A stretch of DNA of 7,578 nucleotides from Acetobacteraceae bacterium (GTDB lineage: Bacteria > Pseudomonadota > Alphaproteobacteria > Acetobacterales > Acetobacteraceae), in the NCBI GenBank assembly GCA_003133265.1, contig PKWQ01000389.1:29917-37494 (forward strand), in the 5' to 3' direction. This document shows, piece by piece, positions 1-7,033 of this stretch. The notes beneath the pieces are model-generated. The model saw only the letters and a list, made by a program, of their open reading frames with translations. It did not search any database and was not told the DNA's origin. The position numbers and the translations under genes were made by a program. The first letter of the stretch is position 1; every line of letters starts with the position of its first letter.

Positions 1-182
1 CGACCTCCGGCGTCGAGATGCTCCGAGAGCGCACCCACCGGGCAGACGGCGGGAGGGGGCAGACCGCTGCCGGGGCGAAGCACCGGCGCGCCCCGAAAGC
101 GATCCGGCGGCACACTCGGCTCCGCGGGGTAGCGGGTCGTGACCACGCCGGTGCGAAGCGCGTTTAGGAGGATTCGCAGCAT
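1..182 (-). CDS. Partial Fe-S subunit of group 4 hydrogenase (HyfH/HyfI-like), N-terminus only
   Basis: The ATG at 182-180 lies one base after the hyfG stop and opens a frame of 60 full codons that leaves the window. The N-terminus reads MLRILLNALRTG, then a TTRYP stretch and FRGAPVLRPG (residues 29-38). This is the layout seen at the start of HycF/HyfH-type ferredoxin-like subunits, and of NuoB-like HyfI subunits that carry such a domain in front. These proteins pass electrons to the Ni-Fe site on the cytoplasmic side of the complex. An odd point is the motif ending in CPVGAL: it has Cys47-Pro, but positions 37, 40 and 43, where the other cysteines of a CxxCxxCxxxCP motif would fall, are Pro, Gly and Pro. 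The domain therefore looks unable to hold a normal [4Fe-4S] cluster at this site, unless later cysteines lie outside the window. The family assignment rests on position in the operon and weak N-terminal resemblance. Whether it is HyfH alone or a HyfH-HyfI fusion cannot be decided. Confidence 0.65.
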   Translation of the reverse strand, partial: MLRILLNALRTGVVTTRYPAEPSVPPDRFRGAPVLRPGSGLPPPAVCPVGALSEHLDAGG

Positions 183-183
183 G

Positions 184-1797
184 TCAGCGATCCGTGCATG
201 AGTAGCAGAGCTCGAAGCTCTTGTTGACGAGCGGGAAGTCCGGGACGATCGCCGTCTCGGCGGCCAGGGCCACGGCGGGCCAGTTGTGGTAACTCGGCGA
301 CCGGAGGTGGTATCGCTCCACGCGCCCGACTGCATCGGTGCGAAGCCAGTGGACCGCCTCGCCTCGCGCCGACTCGATGGCCGAGATCCCGATCCGCCCA
401 CCCGGCAGCGGCTCCGCGAGGGCAACCCGCGACAGCCCCGGCTCGAGCCGCCGGACGAACTCGCCGACAAGCCGGATCGATTCCCGGACCTCCAGTGCGC
501 GAACCGTCACGCGAGCCATCGCGTCGCCCTCCGAGACGGTCGCGACGCGCAGGTCGGGCGGATCGGGATCCGCGAACGCACCGTGGGGATGGTCGCGCCG
601 CGCGTCGCGGTCCACGCCACTCGCCCTGGCGGCCACTCCGGCGACGGCAAGGTCCACCGCGGCCTGGTGTTGCAGGACGCCAGTGTCATCGAGCCGATCT
701 ACGACCGACGGGTTGGCTTCGATGCGACCGATCAGGCTGTCGAACCCGGCGAGCGTGTCCTGGAGCGTAGCGGTGAGGACTGCGAGGAGATCGTCCGGCA
801 GATCGAGGCACACGCCGCCCGGGATCACGAGGCCCCGGAGGAAGCGATTGCCGGTGAGCCGCTCGTTTATCTGCTGGAGGCGCTCCTTCAAGCGCGCCCC
901 GATGGCGGTGCCATAATGGAACGAGGCGCCGGCGCAGATGTTGCCGACGTCGCCAACGTGATTGTACAGCCGCTCCAGTTCGAGGGCGATGCTCCGGATG
1001 AGCTGGGCTCGCGGCGGGGCCCTGACGCCGGCGATCTGCTCGAGCGCCTCGCAGTAGCCCATGCCGTGGGCAAACGAGCACACTCCGCAGATACGTTCGG
1101 CGATGTAGAACGCGTCGAGCGGCGAGAGTCCCTCCATCCGCTTCTCCAGCCCGCGATGCGTGTAGAACAGGCGTGCGTCGAGATTGAGGACGGTCTCGCC
1201 CACCGACGTGAAGCGGAAGTGACCTGGCTCGATGATGCCGGCATGGATCGGGCCGACCGGGATCTCAAAGACGCCCTCGCCTTCGGCAACAAGATGCGGG
1301 AACTCGTCGGCGGGCTCGACCGGCACTCGCCGCGACCCGTCGAAGTGCTTGCGCAGCGGGAAAACGCCCCGCGGCCACCCGTCATGGACCACGAGCGAAC
1401 GGGGATCGGGATGCCCGACGGGGGCGATCCCGAAGAGGTCCCGCATCTCGCGCTCGTGCCAGTTTGCGGCCGGGACCGCCGTGGTCAGCGAGGGCACCTC
1501 CGGGCGCGCCGCGTCCACGGAGATGAGCAGCGTCACGAACCGGTCCGGGGCGCCGGGGGCGGTAGGTTCGAAGATGTAGCGCACCTTCAGATCGCGGTGC
1601 GGCGTTGCCGTTTCGTCGGTCGCCACGACCGTGGCCAGGGCCATCGCGTGTGGTCCGATGAGCACGGCCGCCGCCGCCGGCAGATCTCCCGCGCGACCAA
1701 GGCGCAGCGTGAGGTCCGATGGGCGCGGGCCGACATCCGCGTCAACCGAGCCGACCGCGCTGGCCCGCAGCGCGTCCATGAGAGCAGGGTCAGCCAA
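184..1797 (-). CDS. hyfG: Group 4 [NiFe]-hydrogenase large subunit with fused NuoC-like domain (HyfG/HycE-like)
   Basis: This is the catalytic subunit for H2 production or oxidation on the cytoplasmic face, 537 aa. Residues about 30-155 form a NuoC/30-kDa domain with the WHEREMRDLFGI signature (113-124). The large-subunit domain follows from about 183 (PIHAGIIEPGHF). Ni-Fe ligands are visible: RICGVCS with Cys237 and Cys240, His244 four residues further on, and CYSCTDR at the C-terminus with Cys531 and Cys534. HRGLE (Glu218) and the RASG...RRDHP block (391-404) are also typical of group 4. The protein ends directly at CTDR, where E. coli HycE is cut by HycI, so there is no peptide to remove. 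The residues before Cys531 are Glu-Leu, not the usual Asp-Pro. The start is TTG at 1797, chosen because GGAG lies 7 nt upstream, giving an 8-nt overlap with hyfF. An in-frame ATG at 1779 (531 aa) has no visible Shine-Dalgarno sequence. Retention of all four cysteines argues for a real hydrogenase, not a complex I-like relative that has lost the metal site. Confidence 0.93.
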   Translation of the reverse strand: MADPALMDALRASAVGSVDADVGPRPSDLTLRLGRAGDLPAAAAVLIGPHAMALATVVATDETATPHRDLKVRYIFEPTAPGAPDRFVTLLISVDAARPEVPSLTTAVPAANWHEREMRDLFGIAPVGHPDPRSLVVHDGWPRGVFPLRKHFDGSRRVPVEPADEFPHLVAEGEGVFEIPVGPIHAGIIEPGHFRFTSVGETVLNLDARLFYTHRGLEKRMEGLSPLDAFYIAERICGVCSFAHGMGYCEALEQIAGVRAPPRAQLIRSIALELERLYNHVGDVGNICAGASFHYGTAIGARLKERLQQINERLTGNRFLRGLVIPGGVCLDLPDDLLAVLTATLQDTLAGFDSLIGRIEANPSVVDRLDDTGVLQHQAAVDLAVAGVAARASGVDRDARRDHPHGAFADPDPPDLRVATVSEGDAMARVTVRALEVRESIRLVGEFVRRLEPGLSRVALAEPLPGGRIGISAIESARGEAVHWLRTDAVGRVERYHLRSPSYHNWPAVALAAETAIVPDFPLVNKSFELCYSCTDR

Positions 1798-3267
1798 CGA
1801 CGATCTCCGTGGCGCGCTGGAGGAGTCCGTCGAAGCTCGCAGGAATCGTCAGGCCGAGCAAGACCACGATCGCCGCGAGCAGTATCATTCCGAGCAACGG
1901 CGCCCGGGCCTCGGGCTCCCGACTCGCCGCCGCGGTCGGCTCCCCGAAGACCATCGCGCCGACATGGTGGAGGAGCCCGGCAAAGATGATGACCACCATC
2001 GCGAGAAAGATCGCGATCGCCAGCCAGTGACCGTGGCCGATGCCGGCGCGCAGCACCAAGAGCTCGCTCACGAAGATCGAGAATGGCGGCACGCCGGCGA
2101 GCGACAGCGCCGCGATCATGAGGAGCGTCGCAGCGATCGGCGCCACGGCGAACATGCCCCGGATGGCCCGCATGTTGCGCGAGTCGTAGCGGGCGATGGC
2201 CGTGCCGGCGGCCAGGAACGCGAGGGCCTTGGTGACGCCATGGTTTACCACATGCAGCAGCGCGCCATAGGTACCGACCTCACCGCCGAAGCCGAGGCCG
2301 AGTGCCACGATCCCGACGTGCTCGACACTGTGGTAGCCGAGGAGGCGCTTGATGTCGCGCTGAGACAGGATGAACGGCGTCGCCACGACGACCGAGATGA
2401 GGCCGAAGATCAGCAACACCTGCTGCGGGAACGCCGCGCCACACGCCGCGGCGGCGATCGTCTGGAACCGGATGATCGCGAGGAGCGCGCACTTGATGAG
2501 AACGCCCGAGAGCAACGCCGAGACCGGCGTGGGCGCCTGGCTATGGGCGCGTCCGGCAGCCACAGATGCATGGGTGCGAGACCGGCCTTGGTGCCGTAGC
2601 CGACCATCACGAAGATGAAGCCGATCCGGACGATGCCCGGGTCGAGCGAGGGAGCGACCCGCATGATCGCCGACCAGCTCATGGCGTCCGCGACCGAGCC
2701 GCCACCTCCGCCGACGCCGGCGGCGGCGGCATAGACGAGCACCGTGCCAAACAGGCCGAAGGAGATGCCTATGGTCGTCACGATGATGTACTTCCACGCC
2801 GCTTCCAGTCCGTGCTGATGGCCGTGGTAGCCGATGAGGACGGCTGAGGTGATGGTCGTCCCTTCCATCGCGATCCAGAGGACTCCGAGGTTGTCGGCGA
2901 GGATCGTCACTACCATCGTTGCGACGAAGGCGTGCAGCAGAGCGAAGTAGGGCCGCAGCGCGTCGGCGTTCATGTTGCCGACCGCCACCGCCTGCTTGAG
3001 CCACCCCACCGTGTAGATGGCTACAGCCAGCGTGAGGACGACGAGGAGGAGGAGGAAGACGAGCCCGAGGTCGTCCACGCGGAAGACGCCGAACGCCTGC
3101 GGGCCACCGGTTCGCACCTCGCCCGCGAGCACGAGCGTGAGCGCGAGAAGGACTGCCGAGCCACCGACGTCGATGGTCGAAAGGATGCGGCGGTCGCGCG
3201 CCGTGAGCATGAGCAGCGCCGTGACGGTCGGGACGAGCGGAAGGATCCAGAGGAGCGTCTCAGCCAC
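1790..3267 (-). CDS. hyfF: Antiporter-like membrane subunit HyfF (NuoN/MrpD type), frameshifted as written
   Basis: This is an ion-translocating subunit of the membrane arm. The first frame (3267 to about 2548, residues 1-240) carries the transmembrane-helix-5 glutamate (Glu135 in WIAMEGTTIT) and helix-7 lysine (Lys227 in GYGTKAGLAP), ending in MHLWLPDA. The expected continuation HSQAPTPVSALLSG occurs in a different frame from 2545 on. Without correction the first frame runs into Arg/Ser-rich nonsense and stops at 2410. Skipping two bases (2546-2547) gives 491 aa. That protein has the helix-8 lysine (258), the HVVNHGVTKALAFL segment (Lys346) and PPFSIFVSE (Glu401), all conserved in the family. 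E. coli HyfF is about 526 aa, so the length is normal. The start is GTG at 3267, with GAGGGG 7 nt upstream and 3 nt after the hyfE stop. The nearby ATG at 3274 is out of frame and stops after four codons. The intact second half suggests a sequencing error or a recent mutation more than an old pseudogene. Confidence 0.88.
1805..1808 (-). promoter_or_regulatory. Ribosome binding site deciding the TTG start of hyfG
   Basis: GGAG (minus strand 1808-1805) lies inside the end of hyfF, 7 nt before the TTG at 1797. The alternative ATG at 1779 has only a pyrimidine-rich stretch before it. This favours the rare TTG start and an overlap coupled to hyfF translation. Confidence 0.6.
2545..2551 (-). other. 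Frameshift site within hyfF
   Basis: Reading the minus strand, codons GAC GCG (Asp239 Ala240, 2553-2548) are followed by CC and then CAT AGC CAG. Family members read LPDA directly into HSQAP, so the simplest reading is two extra C residues at 2547-2546. A missing C in a run of four would also restore the frame, but would insert a proline (LPDAPHSQAP). No X XXY YYZ slippery heptamer is present, so programmed -1 frameshifting is not supported. Confidence 0.85.
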
Positions 3268-3270
3268 GGA

Positions 3271-3927
3271 TCATCCCCTCAGTCGGGCCAGGTCCGCGAT
3301 GTCGGCATCGACCGTCGAGCGGACCCGGAGCACCATGATCGTCATGACCAGCGCGGCGAGGATGACGTCGAGGATCACGCCGATTTCGATGATGAGCGGC
3401 ATGCCCTGCGTCACCGCCATCGCCGTGAAGAAGATCCCGTTCTCCGACGCGAAGAGGCCTACCATCTGGGTTAGCGCCGTCTTGCGGGTCGCCATGACCA
3501 GCACACCGAGCAGGGTCAGGGCGATGCCGACCGGGAGCGCGTTGCCAGTGATCGCCTGATGGAGGGAACCGAGTGAGGCACTCAGATGAAACGCCATCAC
3601 GACGACCGCCACTGCGAGCGCGAGCGTCGCGCCGACGGGAATCACCGGCTCGACCTCGCGCCGCACGTTCATGCGCCGGACGACCCAGAGCAGCACCCAC
3701 GGCAGCAGGGTGGCCTTGACAGTGAGCGTGACGCCGGCAATCACCCAGAGGTCGGGGTTCCCGGTGGCCATCGCGAGCGTCGCGCCGGCGATGGCGATGA
3801 GGACCGACTGGGCGGCCACGGCGTAGATGGCGCGGGTAATCTGACCTGCCGCGAGAACGAGAATCATCGTGAACAGCATCAGCGCGCCGAGGTCGTCAAT
3901 GATCGTCTGGACCGTCTCGGCGCTCAT
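3271..3927 (-). CDS. hyfE: Hydrogenase-4 component E (HyfE, NuoK-like membrane subunit)
   Basis: A 218-aa hydrophobic protein, matching the usual HyfE length (E. coli HyfE about 216 aa). It is predicted to have six or seven membrane helices. The C-terminal half carries the NuoK-like signature VGLFASENGIFFTAMAV (about 156-172) followed by GMPLIIEIGVILDV. The membrane-embedded Glu162 and Glu181 correspond to the conserved carboxylates in the NuoK-type proton path. Arg/Lys residues lie in the loops (RRMNVRREVEP, about 84-94). HyfE is found in Hyf-type and the related mycobacterial hycP complexes but not in the smaller E. coli Hyc (FHL-1) complex, which marks this as a Hyf-like membrane arm. Its ATG overlaps the hyfC stop (ATGA), implying translational coupling, and its stop lies 3 nt before hyfF. 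In E. coli hyfD sits between hyfC and hyfE; here it is absent. Confidence 0.92.
   Translation of the reverse strand: MSAETVQTIIDDLGALMLFTMILVLAAGQITRAIYAVAAQSVLIAIAGATLAMATGNPDLWVIAGVTLTVKATLLPWVLLWVVRRMNVRREVEPVIPVGATLALAVAVVVMAFHLSASLGSLHQAITGNALPVGIALTLLGVLVMATRKTALTQMVGLFASENGIFFTAMAVTQGMPLIIEIGVILDVILAALVMTIMVLRVRSTVDADIADLARLRG
3275..3280 (-). promoter_or_regulatory. Ribosome binding site deciding the GTG start of hyfF
   Basis: GAGGGG (minus strand 3280-3275) overlaps the last codons of hyfE and lies 7 nt before the GTG at 3267. The protein from this GTG begins AETLLWILPLVP, a normal first membrane helix, which supports the start. Confidence 0.65.
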
Positions 3928-4871
3928 AGGACGCTCAGCGCCAGCGCGGTGAGGGCGCAGACGAAGCCAATGCCAAGATATTGCGGAACCCGGAACAGCC
4001 GGAGCTTGGCGTAGGACGACTCGACGAGCGCGAGGAAGATTGCGAGCAAGAGGATCTTCGCCGCGAACGCGCCGAGCCCGAGGAGGAAGCCAGCGGCGCC
4101 CGCCCCATCCGCCGGTCCGAGCGGGAAGAACAGGGCCGACACGAGGCCGAGGGTCACGATCTGTCGGGTGTGCGACGCCAGCAGCATGCAGCCGAGCCCC
4201 GACCCGGAGTGCTCGATCAGCATGCCTTCGTGCAGCATCGTGAGCTCGAGATGGGTGTCTGGATTGTCCACGGGGATGCGGCCCGTCTCGGCCGGGAGCA
4301 GCACGAGCATGGCCGCGAAGCCGAGGAAGTCCGCCGCGCGCCAGGCGAGTATCCACGACGTCCCGCGGTGCGCCGCGAGGGTGCCGAGCTCCGTCGTCCC
4401 GGCGGCCACCGCGATCGAGAACACGACCATCATCATGACCGGCTCGACCAGAGTCGCGATCGTCATCTCCCGCGAGGCCCCCATGCCGCCAAACGCGCCA
4501 CCGGCGTCGAGCGCACCGACCGCGGTGAGGAAGCGGGCCAGCGCGAGCAACCCGAGGAGCATCAACGCGTCGCCCAACGGAAAGGCAGGCGGCCCCGCCC
4601 GGACGACCGGGACGAGTGCGCCCGCTGCCACCGTGGCAGCCAGCACAAGCACCGGAATCAACCGGAAGAAGCCCGAGGCCGTGTCTGCCTGCACCGTGCC
4701 CTTGCGCAGCAGTTTGACGAGGTCGCGGTACGGCTGAAGGATCCCTGCCCCCTGCCGACATTGGATCCGGGCCTTGAGCTTCTGGACTCCGCCGGTGACG
4801 AACGGCCCGAGCAGCACGAGAACGGCCATCTCGAGAAGCACGAGCCCGAGCGGCCTGCTTCCGGTCATCAT
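3924..4871 (-). CDS. hyfC: Hydrogenase membrane anchor subunit HyfC/HycD (NuoH-like)
   Basis: This 315-aa multi-spanning protein has the same length as E. coli HyfC. It docks the catalytic arm on the membrane and links Ni-Fe chemistry to the ion-pumping subunits. Hallmarks in order are the cytoplasmic loop with QPYRDLVKLLRKGTVQAD (46-63), GGMGASREMTIATLVEP (128-144), the long acidic segment ETGRIPVDNPDTHLEL (195-210) leading into TMLHEGMLIEHSG, and ESSYAKLRLFRVPQYLG (284-300). The SREMT and LEL...EGMLIE blocks are typical of group 4 hydrogenases and separate it from complex I NuoH. Two adjacent ATG codons (4871 and 4868) could start it. The first overlaps the hyfB stop as ATGA and has a GGGG run 7 nt upstream, so it is preferred. 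The same frame stays open far upstream inside hyfB, but that part has no family resemblance and is a high-GC shadow, not a fusion. Confidence 0.94.
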   Translation of the reverse strand: MMTGSRPLGLVLLEMAVLVLLGPFVTGGVQKLKARIQCRQGAGILQPYRDLVKLLRKGTVQADTASGFFRLIPVLVLAATVAAGALVPVVRAGPPAFPLGDALMLLGLLALARFLTAVGALDAGGAFGGMGASREMTIATLVEPVMMMVVFSIAVAAGTTELGTLAAHRGTSWILAWRAADFLGFAAMLVLLPAETGRIPVDNPDTHLELTMLHEGMLIEHSGSGLGCMLLASHTRQIVTLGLVSALFFPLGPADGAGAAGFLLGLGAFAAKILLLAIFLALVESSYAKLRLFRVPQYLGIGFVCALTALALSVL

Positions 4872-6979
4872 TGACCGACCCCGAACAGCAGCAGCGCCAC
4901 GACGAGGGTGCCGAGCACAAACCCGATGTACCCGTGGATGCGGCCGGTGCTGCGGGCGCGAATGGCCCGCGAGAGCACTGTGATGCCCCGCTCGACGCGG
5001 TGGTAAATCTGCGTCTCCGCGAGGTCCACCACCTCTCCGGCGTAGTGGATGCGTCGGACGACGTATGGCGTCCCGGCGGTCTCGCGTGTCACCTCGCGGC
5101 GGGGGCGATACAGCGCCGAGAAGACGAGCCGGAGAGGCTTGGCAAACGCGGTCGCCGTGTAGTCGAACCGTGCCCTGGGGCGCATCCCGCAGGTCCACGT
5201 CGGCGCGGCACGCTGCGGTGCGCGCCGCAATCCGCGGCGCAGGACCCAGGCGATTGCGGCGAGCGCGACGAGGAGCGCGGCGAGCATCGTCATCGAAATG
5301 GCTGTGGCGTCCGTCCCGTTCGCCGTCAGACCCGTCGCCAGCACCAGCGGCCCCCGAGCCGTCACGACAGCGCTCGCCCCGGGGCCGTGGAGCAATTCGG
5401 CGGTCGGCGCGTCGAGCAGGCGCATCGCGTACCCCGGTGCGACACCGAGGGCGACGCACAGCGCCCCGAGCCAGACCATGCCGGCGATCATGCTCGCCGG
5501 CGCCTCGGTGGCATGCTCGGCATGGGGCGTGCGCGGGCGACCGAGGAACGTGACACCGAACGCCTTCACGAAGCAGGCTGCGGCAAGCCCTCCCGTGAGC
5601 GCCAGCATCGCCGCGGAGAAAACCATACCGAGCCCGGCGGGGCCATGGAAGCGGCTGGCGCCGCCAAGGAGGGCCTGGAAAGTGAGCCACTCGCTGACGA
5701 ACCCGTTGAGCGGCGGGAGCGCCGAGATCGCGACGGCCCCGAGCAGGAACAGCCCCGCTGTCCAGGGCATGCGCGAGGCGAGCCCGCCGAGTTCCTCCAT
5801 GTTGCGGACGTGCGTGCGGCACAGGACGCTGCCCGCGCCGAGGAACAGAAGGCCTTTGAATGCCGCGTGGTTGACGGTGTGAAGGAGTGCCGCGGTGAGC
5901 GCGACGGTCGCGAGGACGCCGCCGCCGCCCTCCCGGCGCCACAGTATCATCGCCAGTCCCACCCCGATGAGAATGATCCCGATGTTCTCGACGCTGTGGA
6001 ACGCGAGTAAGCGCTTGAGGTCGTGCTGCTGGAGCGCGTACAGCACACCGAGTACGGCCGAGCTCGTGCCCAGCACCAGCACCGTCCATCCCCAGGAGAG
6101 CGGAAGCGGCGCGGCGACCGGGGCGAGAAGATCGAAGGCGAAGCGCAGTATCCCGTAGATCGCGACCTTGAGCATGACGCCCGACATCAGCGCCGAGACG
6201 TGACTCGGAGCCGCAGGGTGCGCGCGAGGGAGCCAGACATGGAGAGGGACGACGCCGGCCTTGGTGGCAAAGCCTCCGAGCGCCAGAAAGAACAGCGTCG
6301 TTCGTGTCGTGCCGTCGAGGCTGCCCGCCGCGGCGCGAAGACCCGCAAAGTCGAACGCCCCGGCCCGCTCGGTCAGGGCAAGGAATGCGACGAGGAGCAG
6401 GGCCGTCCCTCCGTGGGTCATGACCATGTAGAGGAGCCCGGCCCGCGCGTTCTCGCCATCCCGGTCGTCGGAGACGACGAGGACGTAGCTGGCGAGCGTC
6501 ATGCCTTCCCAGCAGAAGAGGAAGGTCAGCGCGTCGCCGGCGCAGCAGAGGAACGCCATGCAGCCCAGGAACACATTCAGCGCGAGCACCTGCGTCGCCC
6601 GCCGCGCCGGTCCAGCGTCGGGCGCGTGCGCCTGGAGATAGGCCGGACCGTAGATCGCCGCCGCAACGGCCACCAGGGAGATGACGAGCAGAAAGTAGGC
6701 CGAGAGTCCGTCCACCGACAGCGAAAGCCGAGCGAACGGGAACAGGATCGGGAGCGGCAGGGTCAACGTGCGGCCCGGGTCGCCGAGGAGAACGCCGAGC
6801 GACACGCCCAGGCCTGCCACGGCCCCCGCAAGCGCGGCCGAGTGACCCACGCCGAGCGCGAGTCGGCCCGACCACCGCGCCAGCAGGGACGAAAGCGCTC
6901 CCGCCCCGTAGCACGCAGCCATCAGGAGCATGCCCGTCACAAGCAATTCTTGGTTGGTGGCGATGTTGATAAACATCAT
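4868..6979 (-). CDS. hyfB: Hydrogenase-4 component B (HyfB, NuoL-like antiporter subunit)
   Basis: A 703-aa protein and the first gene of the operon. It is a proton/cation antiporter-like subunit of about 14 helices in the distal membrane arm. Key charged residues are present: Glu158 in helix 5 (FCWEGMTLASYVLV), Lys240 in helix 7 (FATKAGVVPLHVWLPRAHPA), Lys271 in helix 8 (SGVMLKVAIYGILRF), Lys375 in NHAAFKGLLFL and Glu430 in PPLNGFVSE. The polar C-terminal stretch WTCGMRPRARFDYTATAF (595-612) and a final helix distinguish HyfB from shorter NuoM/HyfF-type members. E. coli HyfB is about 672 aa, so this is slightly long but complete. The start is ATG at 6979 or the adjacent ATG at 6976; an in-frame TGA at 6988-6986 excludes any earlier start. 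The Shine-Dalgarno is weak (GTGAG directly upstream). The stop overlaps the hyfC start. The 5' flank carries a 17-bp tandem repeat. Confidence 0.94.
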   Translation of the reverse strand: MMFINIATNQELLVTGMLLMAACYGAGALSSLLARWSGRLALGVGHSAALAGAVAGLGVSLGVLLGDPGRTLTLPLPILFPFARLSLSVDGLSAYFLLVISLVAVAAAIYGPAYLQAHAPDAGPARRATQVLALNVFLGCMAFLCCAGDALTFLFCWEGMTLASYVLVVSDDRDGENARAGLLYMVMTHGGTALLLVAFLALTERAGAFDFAGLRAAAGSLDGTTRTTLFFLALGGFATKAGVVPLHVWLPRAHPAAPSHVSALMSGVMLKVAIYGILRFAFDLLAPVAAPLPLSWGWTVLVLGTSSAVLGVLYALQQHDLKRLLAFHSVENIGIILIGVGLAMILWRREGGGGVLATVALTAALLHTVNHAAFKGLLFLGAGSVLCRTHVRNMEELGGLASRMPWTAGLFLLGAVAISALPPLNGFVSEWLTFQALLGGASRFHGPAGLGMVFSAAMLALTGGLAAACFVKAFGVTFLGRPRTPHAEHATEAPASMIAGMVWLGALCVALGVAPGYAMRLLDAPTAELLHGPGASAVVTARGPLVLATGLTANGTDATAISMTMLAALLVALAAIAWVLRRGLRRAPQRAAPTWTCGMRPRARFDYTATAFAKPLRLVFSALYRPRREVTRETAGTPYVVRRIHYAGEVVDLAETQIYHRVERGITVLSRAIRARSTGRIHGYIGFVLGTLVVALLLFGVGQ

Positions 6980-6989
6980 CTCACGTCAC

Positions 6990-7023
6990 TCGTTCTATAG
7001 CGCTAGTCGTTCTATAGCGCTAG
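6990..7023. repeat. Perfect 17-bp tandem repeat (two copies) next to the hyfB start
   Basis: On the minus strand the unit CTAGCGCTATAGAACGA occurs twice without mismatch (7023-7007 and 7006-6990). The end lies 10 nt before the hyfB ATG at 6979. Each unit contains the 8-bp palindrome TAGCGCTA. The position would suit an operator, or a leader element around the ribosome binding region. A replication slip with no function is equally possible. No known binding-site consensus was recognised. Confidence 0.85.
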
Positions 7024-7033
7024 AGGTAGTCCC

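Noticed and set aside
184..1797. Complex I NuoCD fusion instead of hydrogenase
   Set aside because: Both CxxC metal-ligand pairs are present (237/240 and 531/534), and the neighbours HyfE and HyfB with group 4 signatures fit hydrogenase, not complex I.
286..1989. 567-codon open frame on the plus strand across hyfG and the end of hyfF
   Set aside because: It is Arg/Asp/His-rich with no recognisable domain and lies antisense to a clear hydrogenase large subunit. Such frames are expected in high-GC coding DNA.
2545..2551. Programmed -1 ribosomal frameshift in hyfF
   Set aside because: The bases GCGCCCA do not form a slippery heptamer and no clear downstream pseudoknot was seen. Antiporter subunits of this family are not known to use recoding.
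3271..4920. 549-codon minus-strand frame containing HyfE at its end
   Set aside because: The first part is hyfC read in the wrong frame, Arg/Gly-rich. HyfE begins at 3927 and matches the normal family length.
4871..6010. 379-codon plus-strand frame opposite hyfB, and similar ones at 3981-4874 and 6023-7000
   Set aside because: Low-complexity charged translations antisense to a conserved membrane protein, with no motif and no start signal.
3924..6914. 996-codon minus-strand frame that could suggest a large N-terminal fusion to HyfC
   Set aside because: Only the last 315 codons resemble a protein family. The rest is hyfB read in the wrong frame, and the ATGA overlap marks the true HyfC start.
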